A stretch of 64,000 bases of DNA from contig CAZMNW010000015.1 of the NCBI GenBank assembly GCA_964567755.1, positions 1 to 64,000 on the forward strand. Direction: 5' to 3'. Shown here piece after piece: positions 16,556-24,987 of the stretch; positions within the stretch are counted from its first letter, which is position 1; every line of letters starts with the position of its first letter. The notes beneath the pieces are model-generated. The model had not been told where the DNA came from. It worked only from the letters and a program-made list of their open reading frames with translations, and ran no database searches. The stretch comes from DASRJW01 sp964567755 (GTDB taxonomy: Bacteria; Krumholzibacteriota; Krumholzibacteriia; G020349025). The position numbers were made by a program, and so were the translations under genes.

Positions 16556-19500
16556 ATGGGAACGTCCCCGCCACATCCATCGCACCGCGCTCACGAAGAC
16601 CCGGAGCTGCGCGAGTTTCGGTTGTGCCAACAGCTCCTGCACGAGCTCAAGACCGTGGGCTCGCTCGAGCGCGCCCTGCACATTGCGCTGCGCGAGTTGG
16701 TGCCGGCTTTTGGCGCCGCCGACGGTGTCGTGTTTGCCGCCGGCCGTGGCGGCCACCTGCGCATCGTGCATCGCATCGGCTCCCGCGAATGGGATGTTTC
16801 TGTGGTGCGCGCCATTCTCGAGACTGGCCGCGCCGCCGTGACGCCAGACGTTCTCTACCTGTCGCTGCGCGAGCGCGGCAAGCCGATCGCGGTGCTTTTC
16901 CTCGGCCGCGCGACCCCATTCCTGCGCACCGACCTGCGCACGCTGCTGCGTGCCGGCGCGCTGGTGGACGAGAGGCTCGACGCGCTGGCGGAATCCCGCG
17001 TCGTCGACGTGCTGGCACGCATCGAGCGCAAGATCGCGAGCGAGTTGCGAACACTGGATCTCCTCTATCAAGTCCTGGATGGACTGCAACTCCTGGTGCG
17101 CTACGACCACAGTGGCTCGATCCTCTTGGTCGATCGCGAACGTTCCAGTCTCGTCGTGCGTGCCGACAAAGTCGTGTGGCAGAAGATGAAGAGCCCCTAC
17201 GTGCAGAAGACGCTGGACGTGGAGCCGGAGATCATGGATTTGCTGCGCGTGCGCGATCGTGCCTTCATCTTGAGCGGCGACAGCGGCAAATGCAGTGCTC
17301 AGCTTCTCGACGATAGCGCCGATGCCGCGGTGCTGCAGGTAGCACCCGCGCATTTGCGACGCCTGTACGACCTGCTGTGCGATTCGTGCCGCAGCGACAT
17401 GGGGCCGCAGGAAGCCAGCATGCTGGTCGTGCCGCTCATCTTCGGCGAACGACTGCTGGGTGTGCTCAAGCTCTCGGATGTCGGATCCGCGGCCTTCACG
17501 CCCGCCGACGTGGCCGTGGTCGGCCGGTTCGTGGAGAAGATGAGCACCGCCATCCGCAACGCAGATCTCTACGAACGCCGGCTCGACGAGCTGCGCGCCA
17601 TCAACGAGATCGGCCAGCTGGTGACGAAGCCGCTGCCGCTCGTCGAGATCTGCAGCCGGATTCTCGAGATCGTTCTCGGTGTGCTCGGACTGCCGGTCGG
17701 CTGCATCGAGCTGCTCGACCGCGACAAAGGCCGCCTGCGCGAGATCGCGTCGATGGGCTACACGGTGGGTTCCCCAGGCCTCGCCCTCGGCGATGGCATC
17801 ACCGGCGAAGTGGCGCGCACGGGCATGCCCATCGTCGCCAACGATGTCGCCACGCATCCAAAGTACGTGCTGCACAGCGTCGCCACGCTCTCCGAGCTCG
17901 CGGTGCCGATTCGCTTCGAGAGCACCGTTCTCGGCGTGCTGAACGTGGAGTCGTTCACTCCCAATCGATTCCGCGAGCGCGACGCGGAGTTCCTCGCCAT
18001 CCTCGCCGACAAGACGGCGATCGCGCTCGAAACACTGCAACAGCGCGAGCGCCAGCAATCGACGTTGCAACTGTTGTATGAGCTGTCGGCTCGTCTCTCG
18101 GCGCTGGAGGAAGCGCCGAGGCTCCTGCAGCTCACGGTCGACCTCACGCGCGAGCATCTCAACTGCGAGGCCGCCGCGGTGTTCTTGTTCGAAGACGGGC
18201 GCTACCGCCGCCGTGCCAGCGCCGGCGTGCCGGCCGATTGGTTCGCCGAGGAGAGCTACTCCACGGGCGAGGGACTGACCGGGCGCGCGGCAGTCTTGCG
18301 CACGGGCCCGGTGCCGCATCCGGTGGTGCACAATGACGTCGATCGCAGCGGCCATGTGTCCCCCGAGGCCCAGAAACGTTACGCCGCGCAGCTCGGCACC
18401 GGGCGCACCGCACATCTCATCGCGGTGCCGCTGCTGGAGAATCATCGCCCCATCGGCATCTTGCGCGTGCTGAACCGTCTGACGCAGGATGGCAGCCTGG
18501 CCACGGGCGGTTTCACCCAACCCGATGTCGAGCTGCTGTCGGCCATTGCCAGCCAGGTGTCGCTGGCCATGGCGGATCTGCGCAAGCGCGAGCGCATCCA
18601 ACACATGCGAGTGCGCCTCGAGGAGCAGGTGCGCCATCGTACGGAAGAAGTACAGCGCCTGGCCACCTTCGTCGAGAACGCGCCGCTCGCCGTCTTTTGG
18701 ATCGACGTCAACGGAGACCTGCAGTTCGTCAACGAGTCTGGCGAGGAGACCTTCGGCTACCCGGCCGAGGAGTTGCGCGGCCGGCGCGTCGATGCGCGTG
18801 GTTCCGATATCCTGGGCGATCAATACGAATCGCTGGCACAGGTGGTGGGGTTCATGGGGCTGTGGAACGGCGAGCTCGAGTGCCGGCGCAGCAACGGCAC
18901 CGTGTTCCCGGTCTACCTCTCGGCGCGGGAGCTACGCGACGCGGCGGGCGCCGCGCAGGGCATGGTCGTGTTCGTGCGCGACGTGACGTCGATCAAGGAA
19001 CTCGAACGCCAGCTGATCGCCAGCGAAGGCAAGCGCGCCATGGCGGATTTGGCCGGCGGTGTCGCTCACGATGTCAACAACGCGCTCGGCGCCAGCCTGC
19101 CAATGATCCAAGCGCTGCGTGCCGACGTGGAAGAAGGAGACTTCGATCGCGAACGATTTCTCGAGGATCTGGCGCAAATCGAAAGCTACACACGGATCAG
19201 CGTTCGCATCTTCCAAGGCATGCTGGCAATGGCACGCGGCACGTTCGCCATCGACAAGGTGGTGAAGATCAACAAGCGAGTGGCCACGGCGTTGGATCTC
19301 GTCAGTTTCAAGCTCGACAAGGCGAATGTCACCGTGCAGCGTCAGCTCGCCGAGGATTTGCCCGCCGTCCTGGCGCACCCGGGGCGCTTGGAGCAGGCAT
19401 TCCACAATCTCATCTTGAACGCCATCGATGCCATGCCGGATGGCGGCACGCTTGTCGCGCGCTCGTTCGCGGACGGCGAACGCGTCATCGTCGAGATCGA

Positions 19501-19726
19501 GGATAGCGGCAACGGCATCCCGCAAGAGTTGCTCGCCCGCGTGCAGGAACCGTTCTACACCAGCAAACGCCACGGCACCGGCCTCGGGCTCTCGGTGGTG
19601 CGCAGCATCGCCTGGGAGCACAACGGCAAGATGTCACTGCGCAGCAAGGTGGGTGTCGGCACGACGGTGCAGATGGAGTTCCCGGTCTACAGGCCCACGG
19701 TAGCGCGCGGGGAGGAGGGTGCGTGA
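16556..19726 (+). CDS. Multi-GAF, PAS histidine kinase
   Basis: A 1056-residue soluble sensor kinase with no transmembrane helix. Order: several GAF-like modules (about 20-320, where a Cys-containing insertion LLCDSCRSDMGPQEASMLVVPL occurs; 345-500; 510-690), a short coiled linker, a PAS domain (about 700-810, FVENAPLAVFWIDVNGDLQFVNESGEETFGYPAEEL), then the kinase core. The phospho-acceptor is His838 in VAHDVNNALG; the ATPase has NLILNAIDAM, EDSGNGIP and GTGLGLSVV. It passes phosphate to the receiver protein encoded next, overlapping by GTGA. The start is set at 16556 because a minus-10 element ends seven bases upstream and there is no ribosome binding site; ATG at 16547 is the alternative. 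Confidence 0.88.
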   Translation: MGTSPPHPSHRAHEDPELREFRLCQQLLHELKTVGSLERALHIALRELVPAFGAADGVVFAAGRGGHLRIVHRIGSREWDVSVVRAILETGRAAVTPDVLYLSLRERGKPIAVLFLGRATPFLRTDLRTLLRAGALVDERLDALAESRVVDVLARIERKIASELRTLDLLYQVLDGLQLLVRYDHSGSILLVDRERSSLVVRADKVVWQKMKSPYVQKTLDVEPEIMDLLRVRDRAFILSGDSGKCSAQLLDDSADAAVLQVAPAHLRRLYDLLCDSCRSDMGPQEASMLVVPLIFGERLLGVLKLSDVGSAAFTPADVAVVGRFVEKMSTAIRNADLYERRLDELRAINEIGQLVTKPLPLVEICSRILEIVLGVLGLPVGCIELLDRDKGRLREIASMGYTVGSPGLALGDGITGEVARTGMPIVANDVATHPKYVLHSVATLSELAVPIRFESTVLGVLNVESFTPNRFRERDAEFLAILADKTAIALETLQQRERQQSTLQLLYELSARLSALEEAPRLLQLTVDLTREHLNCEAAAVFLFEDGRYRRRASAGVPADWFAEESYSTGEGLTGRAAVLRTGPVPHPVVHNDVDRSGHVSPEAQKRYAAQLGTGRTAHLIAVPLLENHRPIGILRVLNRLTQDGSLATGGFTQPDVELLSAIASQVSLAMADLRKRERIQHMRVRLEEQVRHRTEEVQRLATFVENAPLAVFWIDVNGDLQFVNESGEETFGYPAEELRGRRVDARGSDILGDQYESLAQVVGFMGLWNGELECRRSNGTVFPVYLSARELRDAAGAAQGMVVFVRDVTSIKELERQLIASEGKRAMADLAGGVAHDVNNALGASLPMIQALRADVEEGDFDRERFLEDLAQIESYTRISVRIFQGMLAMARGTFAIDKVVKINKRVATALDLVSFKLDKANVTVQRQLAEDLPAVLAHPGRLEQAFHNLILNAIDAMPDGGTLVARSFADGERVIVEIEDSGNGIPQELLARVQEPFYTSKRHGTGLGLSVVRSIAWEHNGKMSLRSKVGVGTTVQMEFPVYRPTVARGEEGA

Positions 19727-20844
19727 GTGAAGCGGCGCGCATTCTGATCGTCGACGACGAGCCGGGCATCCAACGCGCGGCGCAGCGCATCCTCGAACGC
19801 CGGCATCACATCACGCTCGCGGCTTCCGGGATGCAGGCACTGCAAATTTTGGCGACGCAGCCACACGATCTCGCCATCGTCGATGTGCGCATGCCCGGGA
19901 TGACGGGGTTCGAAGTGCTGAAGGCCATCAAGAATCAGCACCCCGACACCGAAGTCATCATCATGACGGGTTCGGTGGCCAATCCCGAAGAGAAATTGGT
20001 CGAAGCGCTGCGCGAGCGCGCTTTCTATTTCATTCGCAAGCCTTTCGAGAAGGCGGTGCTCGAGACGTTGGTCGAGCGCTGCCTCGAGCTCCAGAAGCTG
20101 GAGCGCGAGAACCGGTCTTACACCCGCGTGCTAGAAGAGGATCTCGAGCGCGCGCGCGCCTTCCAGCGCTTGCTGTTGCCGTCTTGGTTCCCGCGCTTCC
20201 CCGGGCTGCGTGGCGACGTATGGTATCGGCCCTCCGAGCGACTCGGGGGCGATTTCTACGATTTCTTCACCTTGGGACCGACGGCATTCGGGATCGTGGT
20301 CGCGGATGTCGCCGGGCACGGCGTCATGGCGGCGTTGTTCACCGGCATGCTCAAGGCGGAGATGCGCGCGGTTCAAGACGACTGGCGCGACTTGCGCCGG
20401 CTGTTCCGCCGCGTCAACGAGCGGCTGCTGTCACTGTCGCGCAATCAGTTCACCACCGCAGTGCTCGCCGTCTTGGACTTCGAAGCGCGCGAGGTGCGCT
20501 ACGTGAGCGCCGGGCATCCGAGCGTCCTGGACGACGAGGGGCACGTGTGGGAATCCACGGGGCCGCCACTCGGCATCCTTGCCGGGTGTGATTTCGAGGT
20601 CGGGTGCTTCCCCTTGGGGACGCGCCGGCGGTTGCTTCTCTACACCGACGGCATTCCCGAGGCGCGGGGAGCGAGCGGAGAGGAATTCGGCGAAGATCGC
20701 TTGCGCGAAGCATTTGCGGCCTCTGCCGGGCTCGGGCCCGATGTTGCACTCGGGTCGCTGGTGCGCAAGCTCGAGGAGTTCACCCAGCCGAACGAGCTGG
20801 CCGACGATGCCACCGCGATCCTGCTCGAGTACACCGCCCCCTGA
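19723..20844 (+). CDS. Response regulator with PP2C (SpoIIE/RsbU) phosphatase output
   Basis: A 373-residue two-domain protein. Residues 1-120 are a receiver (ILIVDDE, phospho-Asp in LAIVDVRMPGMTGFEV, conserved Lys in FIRKPFEKA). After a helical linker comes a SpoIIE-type phosphatase: ERLGGDFYDFF and VVADVAGHGVMAALFTGML supply metal-binding aspartates, LLLYTDGIPEARG and ELADDATAILLEY the rest. Such outputs dephosphorylate anti-anti-sigma proteins in partner-switching pathways. The GTG start overlaps the kinase stop, so kinase and phosphatase are a coupled two-component system. No STAS protein or anti-sigma kinase is in the window. Confidence 0.92.
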   Translation: MSEAARILIVDDEPGIQRAAQRILERRHHITLAASGMQALQILATQPHDLAIVDVRMPGMTGFEVLKAIKNQHPDTEVIIMTGSVANPEEKLVEALRERAFYFIRKPFEKAVLETLVERCLELQKLERENRSYTRVLEEDLERARAFQRLLLPSWFPRFPGLRGDVWYRPSERLGGDFYDFFTLGPTAFGIVVADVAGHGVMAALFTGMLKAEMRAVQDDWRDLRRLFRRVNERLLSLSRNQFTTAVLAVLDFEAREVRYVSAGHPSVLDDEGHVWESTGPPLGILAGCDFEVGCFPLGTRRRLLLYTDGIPEARGASGEEFGEDRLREAFAASAGLGPDVALGSLVRKLEEFTQPNELADDATAILLEYTAP

Positions 20845-20956
20845 GTCAACGCGGCGGCCGGTCGCGACGACCGGGGTCCAGGTCCCCACGGCGCTCACCA
20901 CTCGGCCATCCAGCCACAGCTCGCCTCGTCGCATGGCGCCGCGCGGCCGAAAGTGC

Positions 20957-20962
20957 TATCAT
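20957..20962 (+). promoter_or_regulatory. Extended minus-10 element TGCTATCAT
   Basis: TATCAT with an upstream TGC forms an extended minus-10 about 90 bp before the secreted-protein start at 21049. No good minus-35 is visible at the expected distance. Confidence 0.4.
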
Positions 20963-21048
20963 TGCAATGGTTTCGGCACCAAAAGCGCTGGCGGCCGCAC
21001 CGCGATCCTGCCTGCACTCCGGCCGTTCGCTCGCGGAGGGACCCAAGA

Positions 21049-21666
21049 ATGCCCATTTCCAAACGCCTTTTCATGGCCGGCATCGGCCTCGGCCTCACAA
21101 TTGGCGCCGGCTTGGTTTCGAGTGCACATGCGCAGTCCAACGGAGTGCTCGGCATCTACTTCGACGACCGCGCCAGCAAGTGCTCCGATACATTCACGAC
21201 CGGCATGTCGCGCACGCTCTGGGTCATGCTGTTGGCCGAGGGCGACACGCGCGGCGGCATCAGCGGCGCCGAATTCCGTATCGTGGCAACCGGGGCGACT
21301 GGATACTCGTTCTCGGGCGAAACGATCGTTCTCCCCAATGGATTTGCGGTTGGCACTTCCGCGCTCGAGGATGGATTGAATGTCGTCTCGACGCGCGGTT
21401 GTGAGAACCGCCTGCCGTTACCAATCCTGAAATTGACGGTGCTGAACCTGAGCGGTGGCCAGGATGCGACACTCGAAATCGCCGAGAAAATTCCGCCATC
21501 GCACCGGGATTTCCCCTGCCCCTTGGTCACGCTCTGCGACAACCCCGTTTTCACCAAGGTGTGCATCACTCCCGATCGCGCGGTGCTCAACCCGTCGGGC
21601 TCCTTGCGCTGCGGCATCGCGTCGGAACAGTCCGACTGGGGTCGCATCAAGGAACTCTACCGCTAG
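21049..21666 (+). CDS. Secreted protein of unknown function
   Basis: A 205-residue exported protein. MPISKRLFMAGIGLGLTIGAGLVSSAHA is a clear Sec signal peptide with AHA cleavage. The mature part begins with a beta-rich domain (NGVLGIYFDDRASKCSD, GGISGAEFRIVATG, LPILKLTVLNL) and has about six cysteines, some probably paired as disulfides. It resembles cohesin-like or immunoglobulin-like small beta domains, but I do not recognise a family. The start is chosen because GGAGGGA lies upstream and the signal peptide follows; an in-frame ATG at 20953 is not supported. Confidence 0.7.
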   Translation: MPISKRLFMAGIGLGLTIGAGLVSSAHAQSNGVLGIYFDDRASKCSDTFTTGMSRTLWVMLLAEGDTRGGISGAEFRIVATGATGYSFSGETIVLPNGFAVGTSALEDGLNVVSTRGCENRLPLPILKLTVLNLSGGQDATLEIAEKIPPSHRDFPCPLVTLCDNPVFTKVCITPDRAVLNPSGSLRCGIASEQSDWGRIKELYR

Positions 21667-21754
21667 ACGCTCCCTGCGCGCGCCCACTGCCTACCGCCCA
21701 CTGCCCGCGCCGGCGCCACTAGCGCACCCACCGTGTCTGGCGTAGCATGCGCCG

Positions 21755-22834
21755 GTGCGCATTGCCTTCCTCGCAGACGCGTCGCTTCCCCACACGCAGC
21801 GGTGGGTCGATTCCTTTGCACAACGTGGTCACGACTGCCTGCTCCTGAGTCTCGAGCCGGGTGCGGTCGGCGCCTGCCCAATCGAGCATCTGCCCGCCCG
21901 CACTTGGTTGCCGCGGTTTCTGCGCTACACGTCGAATGTCGGGGCTGCGGCGGCGCGCTTGCGCGCTTTCCGTCCCGACGTGGTGAACGCGCACTTTCTG
22001 CCCAACTACGGCTGGATGGCGGCGCGGCTCGGCGCGCGCCCGTTGGTGCTGACGACACTCGGGAGCGACATCTTGCTCGTCCCGCGCAAGACGCCGCTGC
22101 ATCGCTGGCGCACGCGTTACGTGCTCGCGCGCTGCGACCGCGTTACCGCCGACGCCGAAATGCTGGCCTGCGCCATCGCCCAATTCGGCTTTCCGGCCGA
22201 GCGCATCCTGGTCGTACCGTTCGGCATCGAACGCCAACGCTTTACTGCGCTGGGCGAGCGTGCGAGTGCGCCGATCGTGGTGCTCAGCACGCGCCGGCTC
22301 GAACCGGTGTACGACGTGGAGACGTTGTTGCGCGCAGTCGAGATTCTGCAGCCGGCACTGCGCCAAACGCTGCAGGTGCGCGTCGCTGGTAGCGGTTCGC
22401 AAGCGGAGCTGCTGCAGCGCCGGCCGCTCGACCCACCGGTCATGTTCCTCGGTTGGCTGGCACTACAGGACCTGGATCGCGAGATCGGGAAGGCCCATGT
22501 CTATGTGTCCACGGCCCGGAGCGACAGCACGTCCGTTTCGTTGTTGGAGGCGATGGCGGCGGGATGTTTTCCGGTTGTGACCGACATCGCGGGCAATCGC
22601 GAATGGATTCGCCACGAGGAGAACGGGCTGCTGTTTCCTTGTGGCAATGCCGAGGCGCTGGCGCGCTGCCTCGAGCGCGCCTGCACCGAGAGTGCATTGC
22701 GCGAACGAGCGGTGCCCATCAATCGCCAGCTCGTGGCCGAACGTGCTTGCTGGGAACGCAACATGGCGAGCGTCGAGGCTCTCTTCGCCGAGCTCGGACC
22801 GGGTGCGGCTGCATCTCGCGCCATCGAACGCTGA
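21755..22834 (+). CDS. Glycosyltransferase family 4
   Basis: A 359-residue GT-B glycosyltransferase. It opens with MRIAFLADASLPHTQRWVDSFAQRGHD, the typical first strand of GT4 enzymes; the donor site is DSTSVSLLEAMAAGCFPVVTDIAGNREWI near residue 250, matching the E-x7-E region, with an Asp in the first position. Cytoplasmic, adding a sugar to a lipid- or polysaccharide-linked acceptor. The start is GTG at 21755; TAGCAT ends six bases upstream and no ribosome binding site is present, so the message may be leaderless. No other glycan genes are adjacent. Confidence 0.87.
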   Translation: MRIAFLADASLPHTQRWVDSFAQRGHDCLLLSLEPGAVGACPIEHLPARTWLPRFLRYTSNVGAAAARLRAFRPDVVNAHFLPNYGWMAARLGARPLVLTTLGSDILLVPRKTPLHRWRTRYVLARCDRVTADAEMLACAIAQFGFPAERILVVPFGIERQRFTALGERASAPIVVLSTRRLEPVYDVETLLRAVEILQPALRQTLQVRVAGSGSQAELLQRRPLDPPVMFLGWLALQDLDREIGKAHVYVSTARSDSTSVSLLEAMAAGCFPVVTDIAGNREWIRHEENGLLFPCGNAEALARCLERACTESALRERAVPINRQLVAERACWERNMASVEALFAELGPGAAASRAIER

Positions 22835-22927
22835 CGGACGCCGCGCAATCATTGCGTAGTGCTGGAGACGAGGACACAATGCGTGCATTCGAACCGCACT
22901 CTATTGCTCGAGCGAAGGCACCCCGTG

Positions 22928-22933
22928 TATCAT
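22928..22933 (+). promoter_or_regulatory. Minus-10 element TATCAT before the DNRLRE-type gene
   Basis: TATCAT preceded by GTG lies 51 bp before the ATG at 22984, giving a predicted leader of about 45 nt. No clear minus-35. Confidence 0.35.
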
Positions 22934-22983
22934 CATGCGTGGATTCACGCGTCTCCACAACGAAGTTCCAACGGTCGTGAGCG

Positions 22984-23982
22984 ATGCGAGCGGCGCCCTT
23001 TCGCGGAACTCTTCAATCCCTTGCATCGGTGCTCGTCGCTTCCTGTGTCTACGTGCAAGCGGCCGGTGCCTTGACCTTGACCTTCGAGCCGAAGAAGGAC
23101 AACACCCTCTACCAAAGCACGACCGGCAACCTGAGCAATGGTGCAGGCCAGCACTTCTTCGCCGGGACGACGTTGTCTGGCGCCATTCGGCGCGGTGTCA
23201 TGGCTTTCGATGTCGCCCAGAGCATTCCTCCGGGCACTGTGTTGGACAGCGTGGTCGTGGTCCTACACATGTCCCGCACCTTGAGTGGCCCACTGCAGAC
23301 CGGTTTGCATCGACTCGTGGCCGATTGGGGTGAGGGCATCTCAGACGCCGATCTCGAAGAGGGAGGCGGCGCCCTGTCCGCGCCGGGAGATGCAACGTGG
23401 GTGCATCGATTCTTCGATACCCAATTATGGACGACTGCCGGCGGCGATTTCGACCCGTTGCCGAGCGCTGCCACCAGCGTCGGTGGCGTTGGCCACTATT
23501 CCTGGTCGTCTCCGACGTTGCTCTCCGACGTCAAGAGCTGGGTGAACAATCCCGCGAGCAACTTCGGCTGGTTGGTGCGCGGCGACGAAGGCTCCACGTC
23601 GACGAGCAAGCGATTCGATAGCAGTGAGAACCTCAATCCGCTGGTGCGTCCACAGCTACGCGTCGTTTTCCGCGACCCGACGGATGCGATGACCGGACCG
23701 AGTGCAGGGATCCGGCTGTTTCCGACACGGCCGAACCCTTTCCGACTCGGAGCGACCATTGCCTACGAAATGGCCCGCGCCGGACGAGTGGAGCTGCATG
23801 TCCACGACGTTCGCGGCCGCGTGCTGCGCACGCTGGTTGCGGAAGCACGAGGTCCCGGGCGGCATTGGCTGACCTGGGAAGGCCGCGACGATGCGGGGCG
23901 GGAGCTCGGAGCGGGGTCCTACTTCCTGGTGCTGCAAGTGTCCGGCGACCGGGTCGTCGAGCGCCTCGTCTTGGTGCGTTGA
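22984..23982 (+). CDS. Secreted DNRLRE-like protein with C-terminal sorting domain
   Basis: A 332-residue exported protein. A signal peptide (about 1-29) is followed by a DNRLRE-type beta domain: KKDNTLYQSTTGNLSNGAGQHFFAG, AIRRGVMAFDV, TWVHRFFDTQLWTTAGGDFDP and LVRGDEGSTSTSKRFDSSEN are its usual blocks, up to about residue 240. The last 90 residues (LFPTRPNPFRLGATIAYEMARAG ... GRDDAGRELGAGSYFLVLQVSG) form the FlgD-like/T9SS type A sorting domain seen in FCB-group secreted proteins. It is thus probably delivered to or through the outer membrane. No hydrolase motif is evident, so it is likely a surface structural or binding protein. Confidence 0.85.
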   Translation: MRAAPFRGTLQSLASVLVASCVYVQAAGALTLTFEPKKDNTLYQSTTGNLSNGAGQHFFAGTTLSGAIRRGVMAFDVAQSIPPGTVLDSVVVVLHMSRTLSGPLQTGLHRLVADWGEGISDADLEEGGGALSAPGDATWVHRFFDTQLWTTAGGDFDPLPSAATSVGGVGHYSWSSPTLLSDVKSWVNNPASNFGWLVRGDEGSTSTSKRFDSSENLNPLVRPQLRVVFRDPTDAMTGPSAGIRLFPTRPNPFRLGATIAYEMARAGRVELHVHDVRGRVLRTLVAEARGPGRHWLTWEGRDDAGRELGAGSYFLVLQVSGDRVVERLVLVR

Positions 23983-24070
23983 TCCAGTCCTTGAATCCTC
24001 ACGAACGAACGACGTCGATGTCGGCCCGGACACGCTGTTTTGCGCATGGCAACCCGCAGCGCGGATCTAC

Positions 24071-24078
24071 TATCTTGG
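24071..24078 (+). promoter_or_regulatory. Minus-10 element TATCTTGG before the ZIP gene
   Basis: TATCTTGG lies 56 bp before the ZIP start and is identical to the minus-10 region at 13267-13274. No clear minus-35 at the expected spacing. Confidence 0.35.
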
Positions 24079-24133
24079 TGGCCGGTCGAGCTGCGCCATT
24101 CCAGACTTGCTTGCCGTTTTCCCGAGGAGAAGC

Positions 24134-24865
24134 TTGGAACAAGTCGCGCTGCGCTACCTGGAATACGCGGCAGGCATTTTCGCCGTCTCCTTCGCTTCGG
24201 GGATGATTCCTCTGTTGCGGCGTTGGTCGCAACGAGAACTCCAGTTCCTCATCAGTCTGAGCGCCGGGATCGTGCTTGGCGTGGTCTTCTTCGATCTGCT
24301 CCCGGAAGCGATGAAGTTGTCGCGGCACTTCTTTCCCGCCGTGCTCGCGGGCTTCATGCTGTTGCTGGCGCTCGAGAAGTTCCTCCTCATCCATCCGCAC
24401 GAGACCGAAGAGCTGGCCGGCCGGCGCACGGGGTTCGCCGCCTATGCCGGCATCTGCCTGCACGCACTGCTCGATGGCGTGGCGCTCGCCTCCAGCGTCA
24501 TGATGCCTGCGGTCAGCACTGTCGTGATCTGGGCGATCATGGCGCACAAGATCCCGGACACCTTCTCGCTCGGCAGCATCTTGCTCTTCTTCGGCTTCGG
24601 CCGCCGCCACGTGCTCGTGTTGCTGTTGATCTTCTCGTTGGTTACCCCGCTCGGAGGCGCGGTGGCCTTCTTGTTTCTGCGGCATGCGAGCCCCACGATT
24701 CTCGGCATCGCCGTCGGTGTGGCCGCCGGCACATTTCTCTTCATCGCCACGTCGGATCTGCTCCCACACGCGCACGCACATCACGAGCGTCGCTACTACA
24801 ACTTCCTGGCTGTGCTCTCGGGTTTACTTGCAAGCGGCTTGGTCCACCTGACGCACGCCCACTGA
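24134..24865 (+). CDS. ZIP family divalent metal transporter
   Basis: A 243-residue inner-membrane importer of zinc or related metals. Eight hydrophobic segments are visible; the metal path is marked by HALLDGVALASS (helix IV) and MAHKIPDTFSLG (helix V), the two family signatures. A His-rich loop (LLPHAHAHHERR) precedes the last helix. The start is TTG at 24134, chosen because GAGGAGA sits four bases upstream and the first membrane helix follows directly; in-frame ATG at 23891 lies inside the previous gene. It ends in a convergent arrangement with lytT. Metal specificity cannot be told. Confidence 0.87.
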   Translation: MEQVALRYLEYAAGIFAVSFASGMIPLLRRWSQRELQFLISLSAGIVLGVVFFDLLPEAMKLSRHFFPAVLAGFMLLLALEKFLLIHPHETEELAGRRTGFAAYAGICLHALLDGVALASSVMMPAVSTVVIWAIMAHKIPDTFSLGSILLFFGFGRRHVLVLLLIFSLVTPLGGAVAFLFLRHASPTILGIAVGVAAGTFLFIATSDLLPHAHAHHERRYYNFLAVLSGLLASGLVHLTHAH

Positions 24866-24987
24866 GCGATTCGGCGCAACCTGCGCGGCGCGCGCCCAGC
24901 GACCTCAGAGATGGAGTCGAGTCGTACGAGGTACATTTGAGTGTCGTCGAGCCCGCCGAGCGCCTTCGGTGGATACGCGTCGCACGC

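Noticed and set aside
16493..18823. A 776-codon leftward frame under the GAF kinase
   Set aside because: Antisense shadow: rich in His/Gln/Asp as expected from the reverse complement of a GC-rich coding frame, with no domain.
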